Below are positions 1 through 5,190 of a stretch of 9,918 bases of DNA, piece after piece; the stretch's first letter is position 1; every line of letters starts with the position of its first letter. The DNA is taken from positions 1 to 9,918 of the forward strand of contig JBLGEO010000068.1 in assembly GCA_047445235.1 (NCBI GenBank), read 5' to 3'. The DNA comes from JBDSRX01 sp047445235. GTDB taxonomy: Bacteria; Patescibacteriota; Dojkabacteria; J137. The notes under the pieces are model-generated. The model was not told the DNA's origin. It saw only the letters and a program-made list of their open reading frames with translations, and made no database searches. A program made the position numbers and the translations under genes.

Positions 1-990
1 GGCGTCTGCGCGCTGGCGGAGGTGGCACTGAAAATGGCAATGGCCCAAATTACAAAGCAATACGGTGAGGGTTCTATCATGACCTTGGCAGAGGATAAGA
101 TTAAAAAAGTAGATGCAATTCCAACGGGTGCATTGTCTTTAGATATAGCATTAGGAACTGGTGGAGTACCAAGAGGAAGAATTATAGAAATTTACGGTCC
201 AGAATCATCCGGAAAGACAACGTTAGCTTTAAGTATTCTCGCAGAAGCACAGAAAGCAGGAGGTACAGCAGCTTTTATCGATGCAGAGCATGCATTTGAT
301 TCTGGATATGCAAAAAGATTAGGTATTAATACTGATGTACTTTTAGTTTCGCAACCAGACTATGGAGAACAAGCCTTAGAAATTCTCGAAACACTTTTAA
401 GATCTGGGGCGGTAGATATTATTGTTGTTGACTCGGTTGCAGCATTAACACCAAAAGCTGAAATTGATGGAGAGATGGGAGATTCACACATGGGTCTACA
501 AGCTAGACTAATGAGTCAAGCATTAAGAAAGATTACAGGTATAGCTAGTAAAACAAATACTACAATCATCTTTATAAACCAATTAAGAATGAAGATTGGA
601 GTTATGTTCGGAAATCCAGAAACGACAACTGGAGGAAATGCTCTAAAGTTCTATGCATCTGTAAGAATGGATATTAGATCTAAAGAAAAGATTACAAAGA
701 ACGAAACTATTATTGGACATGTAGCTAGAGTAAAAGTTGTTAAAAACAAAGTTGCACCTCCATTTAGAGAAGCAGAATTTGAAATTATTCATGGAGAAGG
801 TATTGATAGAGTTTCAAGTCTTCTTGATGCAGCATTAAAATTCAATATTATCGAAAAAGCAGGTGCATGGTTTAAAAGAAAAGGTGAAAACTTAGGACAA
901 GGAAGGGATGGTGTTAAAGAAATGTTAAAAGCAGATCCAAAACTACTAAAAGAAGTCTGGAATGAAGTAAAAGCTGCCGCTGGATTGTAA
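1..990 (+). CDS. recA: RecA recombinase, 5' end probably outside the window
   Basis: RecA forms an ATP-dependent filament on single-stranded DNA, carries out strand exchange and triggers the SOS response. Counting from a GTG at 22, the protein shows the Walker A motif GPESSGKTT (about residues 59-67), the FIDAEHA block, the Walker B strand IIVVDSVAAL, the loop L1 region GEMGDSHMGLQARLMSQALRK and the loop L2 region MKIGVMFGNPETTTGG, all near consensus. It ends at a TAA at 988-990 without the acidic tail seen in E. coli RecA. The frame is open to base 1. From the GTG at 22 about eight residues are missing relative to E. coli before the GSIM motif, so the true start is probably upstream. Alternatives are GTG 22 or ATG 34; GGAGGT at 18-23 would suit ATG 34. 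The first 30 bases are far richer in GC than the rest of the gene. Identity is certain; the start is not. Confidence 0.97.
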   Translation, partial: GVCALAEVALKMAMAQITKQYGEGSIMTLAEDKIKKVDAIPTGALSLDIALGTGGVPRGRIIEIYGPESSGKTTLALSILAEAQKAGGTAAFIDAEHAFDSGYAKRLGINTDVLLVSQPDYGEQALEILETLLRSGAVDIIVVDSVAALTPKAEIDGEMGDSHMGLQARLMSQALRKITGIASKTNTTIIFINQLRMKIGVMFGNPETTTGGNALKFYASVRMDIRSKEKITKNETIIGHVARVKVVKNKVAPPFREAEFEIIHGEGIDRVSSLLDAALKFNIIEKAGAWFKRKGENLGQGRDGVKEMLKADPKLLKEVWNEVKAAAGL

Positions 991-1010
991 AATACTAGCA
1001 GTTTGTTATA

Positions 1011-1044
1011 AGAGAACCTAGCAATAGGTCCTCTTTTTATTTTA
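1011..1044 (+). terminator. Intrinsic terminator of recA
   Basis: AGAGAACCTA (1011-1020) pairs with TAGGTCCTCT (1025-1034) with a single A/C mismatch. They enclose the tetraloop GCAA, which fits the stable GNRA class. A T-rich tail, TTTTATTTTA, follows at once. It lies 20 nt after the recA stop, so recA transcription should end here and the next gene needs its own promoter. Confidence 0.9.
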
Positions 1045-1045
1045 G

Positions 1046-1054
1046 TGATATAAT
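1046..1054 (+). promoter_or_regulatory. Candidate extended -10 promoter for the clpP-like gene
   Basis: TGATATAAT matches the extended -10 pattern TGnTATAAT exactly. No clear -35 box lies 17 nt upstream, but extended -10 promoters can work without one. It lies just after the recA terminator and would give a leader of about 70 nt for the gene at 1132. In AT-rich DNA a chance match is possible. Confidence 0.45.
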
Positions 1055-1068
1055 CCTATATTAGATAA

Positions 1069-1098
1069 TTGTTAACCTTTAAGCGATGATATTATAAA
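1069..1098 (+). promoter_or_regulatory. Candidate second promoter for the clpP-like gene
   Basis: TTGTTA (1069-1074, 4 of 6 to TTGACA) and TATAAA (1093-1098, 5 of 6 to TATAAT) are separated by 18 nt. The predicted start near 1105 would leave a leader of about 27 nt. This is a consensus match only and competes with the extended -10 at 1046. Confidence 0.4.
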
Positions 1099-1131
1099 TC
1101 TTTATTGATTTGTATTTTTTAAATTAAATTT

Positions 1132-1644
1132 ATGTCGAAGATTGGATACACATATCTTTTTGGAGAGACAACTATGGAGAACATTAAGGAAGTGGTTAAA
1201 GCAATTGACGAGTTTAATCAAAATAAAGATATTACTGAGATCAACTTAGTTATGAACTCTTGGGGCGGACCACTTTACCCTGGATTTGGATTGTTCGACC
1301 ACATTAAAGATTCAAAAAAACCTATTGATATTATAGTAGAAGGTACAGCAATGTCTTGTGCAGTAATGATATTACAAGCAGCAAGGAAGAGGTTTGCAAA
1401 GAAACATACTATTTTTATGGTACATCCATCAAACTTTACAACTGAATCAAAATACTCACATAAACATTTTATGTCAGAAGCTGAACAGTACAATAAGGAT
1501 CACGAACTCTTTATAAGTCTTTCAATAGATAGATCTGGAATAGACCCTCTAGAATTCGAGAAAATTTATGAACCTCAAAAGTATCTAACTGCAGAAGAGG
1601 CACTAAAGTTTGGAAAGAATGGATTAATTGATGAAATAATGTAA
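1132..1644 (+). CDS. ClpP-like serine peptidase, catalytic Asp apparently replaced
   Basis: This 170-residue protein has the ClpP/crotonase fold signatures in order. MNSWGG (41-46) stands for the ClpP block INSPGG. GTAMSCA (71-77) carries the nucleophile Ser75, as in GQAASMGA. FMVHPSN (95-101) carries the catalytic His98. The end, YLTAEEALKFGKNGLIDEI (151-169), matches the ClpP block FLSAPEAVEYGLVD. In ClpP an ERD motif just before this block supplies the catalytic Asp; here the sequence is EPQK, putting Gln149 in its place. The protein is shorter than typical ClpP (about 195 residues), mainly at the N-terminus, so the segments that form the axial pore in ClpP are reduced or absent. No signal peptide or membrane segment is seen. 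No Shine-Dalgarno precedes the ATG. It could be an active variant with another acidic residue, or a pseudo-peptidase. Family assignment is fairly sure; substrate and any unfoldase partner are unknown. Confidence 0.85.
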   Translation: MSKIGYTYLFGETTMENIKEVVKAIDEFNQNKDITEINLVMNSWGGPLYPGFGLFDHIKDSKKPIDIIVEGTAMSCAVMILQAARKRFAKKHTIFMVHPSNFTTESKYSHKHFMSEAEQYNKDHELFISLSIDRSGIDPLEFEKIYEPQKYLTAEEALKFGKNGLIDEIM

Positions 1645-1684
1645 TTGGTTTACCTATAAGAAATCATTATGGGTACTTTATTTA
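1552..1684 (+). repeat. Direct repeat copy A: 3' end of the clpP-like gene plus terminator
   Basis: This 133-bp stretch recurs at 2546-2678 (constant offset 994, no gaps). By hand count, the coding part (1552-1644) differs at 18 of 93 positions. The following noncoding part (1645-1684) differs at only 1 of 40. The last bases around the stop codon occur a third time at 3353-3373. Copy A sits in the intact gene and is probably the parent or the best-preserved member. Confidence 0.9.
1651..1684 (+). terminator. Intrinsic terminator of the clpP-like gene
   Basis: TACCTATAA (1651-1659) pairs with TTATGGGTA (1667-1675) over nine positions, one of them a U-G pair, around the 7-nt loop GAAATCA. A T-rich tail, CTTTATTTA, follows. 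It lies 6 nt after the stop. The stem is weak because it is AT-rich, but it is preserved almost exactly at 2645-2678, which supports function. Confidence 0.65.
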
Positions 1685-1703
1685 AAATTTAAATAATATT
1701 TTC

Positions 1704-2510
1704 ATGAGTAATGATATTTCTACAATACAAGATAAATTACCTAATCAGACCACTATTTCAACTACACTTCCAGAAGATTTCTTTCCTGAATTTCAAGAAA
1801 AATACAATAATACTGCAATATTAACTAGAGAAGGATCAGATTTATTGGAAAGAAATCCTTTTTTTTTCCAAAATCTTCAAATACTCATTGAAAGGATGGA
1901 GGAAAAGATTGAAGCTTCTATAATAGTACAAAAGGTAACTGGTCGCATGTTTTTAACAACCCTAGAAGATAGCATGCCCATAGCATTGGCGAATAATTTA
2001 GGTAAACAATTTACTTTGAGTTTTTTGGATAGAGGCAGTGAATCCTGGGCCTTTCTTATTACAATAGATGGTGAACCTGAGAAATATGTTTTAAAGATGC
2101 CAACACGTGGGTTAATTTACGAAATGTCTGGACCTCTTGAAGAATTAAAAAGTAACACAAGAAAAAAACCTCCACAGTACAAAAGACAGCTCAAAGTCAC
2201 TCTTGCAATGGAAGATACATTTGAAGAAGAATTAAATAAAGCGAATATGCACTTACCTGAATATATAATGGCGTGTGATTTCTTTTCAATTACAAGATTT
2301 GAAAAGGCCGGAGAGCCTGTGGATGATGAAGTATTTAAAAGTAGACTTGAACCTACGAGAAAACTTATAAAGCGTAAAATCCAAGATTTAGCAATTTTGG
2401 ATAGATTGGATTTCTGGGATGGCGTAGTAGTTGACTGGATGACGGAGGACTCCTTTCGTGTACGAGATGATGGCAGTTATGTTTGTATTGATCCAATAAC
2501 AATATACTAG
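1704..2510 (+). CDS. Unknown protein, C-terminal half faintly kinase-like
   Basis: I do not recognise this 268-residue protein. Residues 1-50 are polar and rich in Thr and Ser, so probably flexible; 50-75 look helical. From about residue 98 the order of elements recalls the protein-kinase/aminoglycoside-phosphotransferase fold. A strand pair is followed by EKYVLKM with Lys131, where the ATP-binding lysine would lie. An acidic helix, MEDTFEEELNKA (169-180), comes next. ITRFEKAGEPVDD (196-208) resembles a hinge. VVVDWMTEDSF followed by DDGSYVCIDP could supply Asp244 and Asp263 in the catalytic and metal positions. There is no HxD or DFG motif, so a kinase assignment is a weak inference and the protein may be inactive. 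It has no signal peptide and no clear membrane segment. It starts 59 nt after the clpP-like gene, beyond that gene's terminator, without a Shine-Dalgarno. Both sides are bounded by copies of the clpP-like tail. Confidence 0.75.
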   Translation: MSNDISTIQDKLPNQTTISTTLPEDFFPEFQEKYNNTAILTREGSDLLERNPFFFQNLQILIERMEEKIEASIIVQKVTGRMFLTTLEDSMPIALANNLGKQFTLSFLDRGSESWAFLITIDGEPEKYVLKMPTRGLIYEMSGPLEELKSNTRKKPPQYKRQLKVTLAMEDTFEEELNKANMHLPEYIMACDFFSITRFEKAGEPVDDEVFKSRLEPTRKLIKRKIQDLAILDRLDFWDGVVVDWMTEDSFRVRDDGSYVCIDPITIY

Positions 2511-2533
2511 TTTTTTAAATTAAGCTTGAGAGT

Positions 2534-2638
2534 ATGGCTGAAGAAGAGTTTGAAAGAATCGCTGAGCCTCAAAAGTATCTCTCCGTAGCAGAAGCTCTAA
2601 AGTTTGGAAAACATGGATTAATCGATGAAATAATGTAA
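2534..2638 (+). pseudogene. Remnant of a second clpP-like gene (C-terminal 31 codons)
   Basis: An open frame of 34 codons begins at ATG 2534 and ends at TAA 2636-2638. From its fifth codon it matches the C-terminus of the clpP-like protein at 1132-1644: the pieces EPQKYL, ALKFGK and GLIDEIM are identical. All of the protein carrying the serine, histidine and oxyanion regions is missing. The frame is still open and most changes are synonymous or conservative, so the copy either decayed recently or was kept under some selection as a mini-protein. No Shine-Dalgarno is obvious. I treat it as a gene remnant left after the upstream unknown gene replaced or displaced the rest of a tandem duplicate. 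Confidence 0.8.
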
Positions 2639-2678
2639 TTGGTTTATCTATAAGAAATCATTATGGGTACTTTATTTA
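2546..2678 (+). repeat. Direct repeat copy B of the clpP-like 3' end plus terminator
   Basis: Second copy of the 133-bp repeat at 1552-1684, in the same orientation. By hand count it is about 81% identical in the coding part and 39 of 40 identical in the noncoding part. It separates the two unknown genes at 1704-2510 and 2699-3352. Confidence 0.9.
2645..2678 (+). terminator. Duplicated intrinsic terminator
   Basis: TATCTATAA (2645-2653), loop GAAATCA, TTATGGGTA (2661-2669) and tail CTTTATTTA. The only change from the copy at 1651-1684 is C to T in the left arm, which turns a C-G pair into a U-G pair and keeps the stem. It probably still ends transcripts of the gene at 1704-2510. Confidence 0.6.
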
Positions 2679-2698
2679 TATTTGTTAAATTCTAAAGT

Positions 2699-3352
2699 AT
2701 GGATAAAGTCAATATACCAAATTGGTCCAATGAAGCAGTGCCTCCTGTGATTCTAGAAATGGTAAAAAGAGATGGTCTGCTTGAGGTTTTATCTCCATTA
2801 GAAATTATTGATTATGGATTTAAAAATGTAATTATAGACAGGGAATTAAACTTGGAGTACTTGGATATGTTTATTAATAAAATGAAAGAGAAATCTGCTT
2901 TTTATGATGGAACTGGGAAGACGTTTCAAGAGATTTACGATAACGTCAAGGATTTAATTAATATACATACTGAACAGCAGGTTCTAAGTGTAGATGCTGC
3001 TGGTCAAGCTAGAAGTGTTAAATTAAGGGACATTATCAATTTAAATGGCGGCAATGCGGTTTCGTTTGGCGTTTATGATAAAACAACGATAAAATACTAT
3101 ATAAGAAAGTTTATTGAAGAAGGAAAAAGATCTACTTTTCTTTTAATTTATCATGAGGTTCTAAATGAACCTTTTGCACTAGTAAGAACTATCATTAATA
3201 TGTATATGGATTCAGTGGGAGAGAAGTCAAGTTCAAATGATGCCGGAGTTTTGAAATTAATTCAGGATAATCTAATCCCGATCTTAAATGGAGATCTTAG
3301 TTCACTTGGATTTGATCTATTTGCAATACGAAGAGAGCAGTTTAAGACTTAG
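2699..3352 (+). CDS. Unknown protein, member of a local three-paralogue family
   Basis: I do not recognise this 217-residue protein. It has no signal peptide or membrane segment and is predicted to be a cytosolic mix of helices and strands. Its C-terminal third resembles the protein at 5191-5817: FLLIYHEVLNEP (147-158) aligns with CLFYHSSHYEP, and ILNGDLSSLGFDL (195-207) aligns with IFNGDFSDLGIDL. AAGQARSVKL (100-109) is a weaker match to LAAVYRSKDL. The same ending occurs as MRGDLSALGISQL in the protein at 4185-5150. These are direct comparisons inside the window, so common origin is well supported for the C-terminus and only suggested for the N-terminus. The start is an ATG without a Shine-Dalgarno, 20 nt after the duplicated terminator. 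The stop is followed at once by the third trace of the clpP-like tail. Function unknown. Confidence 0.8.
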   Translation: MDKVNIPNWSNEAVPPVILEMVKRDGLLEVLSPLEIIDYGFKNVIIDRELNLEYLDMFINKMKEKSAFYDGTGKTFQEIYDNVKDLINIHTEQQVLSVDAAGQARSVKLRDIINLNGGNAVSFGVYDKTTIKYYIRKFIEEGKRSTFLLIYHEVLNEPFALVRTIINMYMDSVGEKSSSNDAGVLKLIQDNLIPILNGDLSSLGFDLFAIRREQFKT

Positions 3353-3373
3353 TAATCGATGAAATAATGTAAT
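3353..3373 (+). repeat. Copy C: 21-nt trace of the clpP-like gene end
   Basis: These 21 bases, starting directly after the TAG of the upstream gene, are identical to 2619-2639. They cover the last codons (IDEIM), the stop and one base beyond, and differ from copy A (1625-1645) at one base. Similarity stops abruptly afterwards, where a different terminator begins. The position, at the end of an unknown gene and before a terminator, repeats the arrangement of copy B. Confidence 0.7.
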
Positions 3374-3374
3374 C

Positions 3375-3413
3375 AATATGCTCATTGGAAATTGCTTATG
3401 AGCATATTTTTTA
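3375..3413 (+). terminator. Strong intrinsic terminator
   Basis: AATATGCTCAT (3375-3385) and ATGAGCATATT (3398-3408) form a perfect 11-bp stem with a 12-nt loop, followed by a T-rich tail. It closes the gene at 2699-3352 and ends the clpP-tail cluster. Confidence 0.85.
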
Positions 3414-3454
3414 TTCGCTCCTTTTTATAAAATACCCTTTGTTAATAAAAGATA

Positions 3455-3483
3455 TAGACTAGACAGAGCAAATTTATTATACT
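3455..3483 (+). promoter_or_regulatory. Candidate promoter for the winged-helix gene
   Basis: TAGACT (3455-3460, 4 of 6 to TTGACA) and TATACT (3478-3483, 5 of 6 to TATAAT) are separated by 17 nt. They lie after the terminator at 3375-3413. The predicted start near 3490 leaves a leader of about 34 nt before the ATG at 3524. Confidence 0.5.
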
Positions 3484-3523
3484 ATCTATTACGTTGATTA
3501 TTTAGATATTAAATTACTAACAA

Positions 3524-4120
3524 ATGAGCTTAACTATAAAAACACTAGAGCATATTTTTATCTCCAAAGTCAGAATTAAAGCCCTTGCATATTTCTTAAT
3601 GAATCCTGACAAACCTATTCATTTAAGAGGTGCTGTTAGAGAGTTAAAAGAAGAGATTAACGCAGTTAGAAGGGAGTTAACAAGACTGGAAGAGACAAAA
3701 ATTATTAAGTCTGAGGCTAAGGGAAATAGGAAGTATTTTGAGTTAAATGGAACACATCCCTTTATTAGTGAGTTAATGGCTATTTTTCATAAATCTTTTG
3801 GTTTAGGTGGCGAGGTTATTAATAATGAGAAGAAACTTGGTGAGATCGAATATGCATTTCTTACACCTTCCTTTACTAAAGGAATATTTATGGGTGTTCA
3901 AATTATCGATATGGTTATTGTTGGAAATGTAGATTTGAAAGTTTTAGATGAGATTGTAACTAAGGCTCAGTATGAGTTTAATAAGGAGATTCATTATATG
4001 GTATTAAAGCCATCTGAATTTGCATTAAGAAAGAGGAGAAGAGATCAGCTTTTACTAGATTTAATGATGCAGGATCTAGTTCTTCTAATCGGAAATCCCG
4101 ATGAATTTGTTAAGATGTAA
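3524..4120 (+). CDS. Winged-helix protein with degenerate nucleotidyltransferase-like domain
   Basis: The protein has 198 residues. Residues 12-75 look like a winged helix-turn-helix: a helix with RIKALAYFLMNP, then PIHLRGAVRELKEEINAVRRELTRLEE as the second and recognition helices, then the wing IIKSEAKGNRKYFELN. Residues 85-195 resemble the small nucleotidyltransferase (MNT-type) domain often joined to such winged helices in CPR bacteria and archaea. VQIIDMVIVGNVDLKVLDEIV stands for the strand with acidic residues, and EIHYMVLKPSEFALRKRRRD and LVLLIGNPDEF are typical of the C-terminal part. The catalytic GS-x-ARGE and paired DxD motifs are not present; TKGIFMGV stands at that place. I infer a DNA-binding regulator whose second domain has lost catalysis and may bind a ligand or partner. 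It has its own promoter and its target is unknown. The start ATG has no Shine-Dalgarno. Confidence 0.75.
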   Translation: MSLTIKTLEHIFISKVRIKALAYFLMNPDKPIHLRGAVRELKEEINAVRRELTRLEETKIIKSEAKGNRKYFELNGTHPFISELMAIFHKSFGLGGEVINNEKKLGEIEYAFLTPSFTKGIFMGVQIIDMVIVGNVDLKVLDEIVTKAQYEFNKEIHYMVLKPSEFALRKRRRDQLLLDLMMQDLVLLIGNPDEFVKM

Positions 4121-4125
4121 TTTCA

Positions 4126-4142
4126 TTGCCACCAGTCGGCAA
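4126..4142. repeat. Short inverted repeat over the -35 box
   Basis: TTGCC (4126-4130) and GGCAA (4138-4142) are perfect inverted arms 7 nt apart. They overlap the -35 box and spacer of the promoter above. They lie 5 nt after the stop of the winged-helix gene, with no T-tract, so this reads better as a possible operator than as a terminator. The arms are short and chance is possible. Confidence 0.35.
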
Positions 4143-4155
4143 CAGATAGTATAAT
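4126..4155 (+). promoter_or_regulatory. Promoter for the gene at 4185
   Basis: TTGCCA (4126-4131) and a perfect TATAAT (4150-4155) are separated by 18 nt. The predicted start near 4162 leaves a leader of about 22 nt before the ATG at 4185 and rules out the earlier in-frame TTG at 4158 as the start of translation. Confidence 0.65.
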
Positions 4156-4184
4156 GATTGCTAGTAAATTTTTATACCTATACT

Positions 4185-5150
4185 ATGTTGCTTGACCATT
4201 TACATGATACAGATGTTACATTTGTTAAGATTATAAGTGAATTATCGAACTTAGATCTAAAAACTATTACACCAGAGACACTTATAACAATAAAAGAAAA
4301 TGTAGAAACCATTTTCAAAAGCCTCAATGTATCAGAGAAAGCAATGTTAACCGAGTTGTTATTTAAAATACAGTTAGAAATTATTTCAAATTCTAATTCT
4401 CTAACTAAGTTGAAAGAGTATCTTTCTGAATTTGTAACAAATATTGTAAATAGTAATATCAAAATCACATCCGATCAATTTGAATGGATAATAAATGCAA
4501 TACAAAAGATTAATCAGAATACTGAAAATCTTATTATTGAAACCTCTCCAGAATTAGCAGCTTTGATTGGTGAGCAATCAACAATTGATACAACTAATAA
4601 AGAGTTACGAGATGTATTGAGTATAGCAATGTCTCTATGGCATAATGATGAGATTTTTCCTCCTAACGAGAAGTTGATTTTAGTAAAGAAAAAGGCAAAA
4701 GTACATGAAGATAAATCAAGAAACAGATCGAGCATTGAAATAGCTGAGTCAATTCTTTCGACTGAAGTTATTGAAAACGGCACTTTATATGCAACTTGTA
4801 TTGCAGGTATGCTCAGAAGTAAGAGTTTTATTAATCTTATATATAACAACCCTAATCATTCATCTAAGTTAAAGGATGGTCATAAATCTTATGCACCAGT
4901 TAGAGACACTTTAGATCAGTTAAAAACGCCTGCGGTTAATAATAAAGACACTTTAGTTGTATTCACAGATTTGGATGGGAGTGATTTACTAATTCTAATA
5001 AAGGGAGTTATTGGGTACTTGTCTAGAAATATAGTTACTGGTGTTCAAGCTGTTGAAATGCTGAATGTTATGAGAGGAGATCTATCTGCACTTGGTATAT
5101 CTCAGCTTATTATTGCAGAGAAAAATATTCCTCACTTTGTAGAATCCTAA
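4185..5150 (+). CDS. Unknown protein, longest member of the three-paralogue family
   Basis: The protein has 321 residues from the ATG at 4185, chosen over an in-frame TTG at 4158 because of the promoter at 4126-4155. The N-terminal 115 residues are helix-rich and specific to this member. The C-terminal part, from about residue 180, aligns with the protein at 5191-5817. ATCIAGMLRSKSF (203-215) matches PMCLAAVYRSKDL, HKSYAPVRDTLDQLK (233-247) matches NHYVPVSSTQEVLRQIK, and MRGDLSALGISQL (296-308) matches FNGDFSDLGIDL. The last motif also ends the protein at 2699-3352. No signal peptide, membrane segment or known catalytic motif is visible. It is followed after only 40 nt by its paralogue, so the pair probably arose by tandem duplication. 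Function unknown; the shared blocks (RSK, a Tyr-x-Pro-Val motif, GD-x-S-x-LG) are candidates for a common binding surface. Confidence 0.8.
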   Translation: MLLDHLHDTDVTFVKIISELSNLDLKTITPETLITIKENVETIFKSLNVSEKAMLTELLFKIQLEIISNSNSLTKLKEYLSEFVTNIVNSNIKITSDQFEWIINAIQKINQNTENLIIETSPELAALIGEQSTIDTTNKELRDVLSIAMSLWHNDEIFPPNEKLILVKKKAKVHEDKSRNRSSIEIAESILSTEVIENGTLYATCIAGMLRSKSFINLIYNNPNHSSKLKDGHKSYAPVRDTLDQLKTPAVNNKDTLVVFTDLDGSDLLILIKGVIGYLSRNIVTGVQAVEMLNVMRGDLSALGISQLIIAEKNIPHFVES

Positions 5151-5153
5151 TGT

Positions 5154-5178
5154 CTACCTGCTATAATTAGGTAGTTTT
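5154..5178 (+). promoter_or_regulatory. Hairpin with a TATAAT box in its loop
   Basis: CTACCT (5154-5159) and AGGTAG (5169-5174) form a 6-bp stem followed by TTTT. Read as RNA it is a weak terminator for the gene ending at 5150. The 9-nt loop contains a perfect TATAAT (5162-5167), with a poor -35 (TTGTAG at 5137-5142, spacer 19). Read as DNA it is a possible promoter for the gene at 5191 with symmetrical flanks. Which role is real cannot be told from sequence. Confidence 0.45.
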
Positions 5179-5190
5179 AACAAACCTAAG

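Noticed and set aside
1275..1493. Minus-strand open frame of 72 codons
   Set aside because: It lies fully inside the ClpP-like gene on the opposite strand, has no family features, and is a shadow.
1651..2678. The repeats at 1645-1684 and 2639-2678 as ends of an insertion sequence
   Set aside because: They are direct repeats inside a longer duplicated gene end, not inverted, and no transposase or target-site duplication is seen between them.
4158..4184. TTG at 4158 as the start of the gene ending at 5150
   Set aside because: A good promoter (TTGCCA, 18 nt, TATAAT at 4150-4155) would begin transcription around 4162, after this codon. ATG 4185 fits better.
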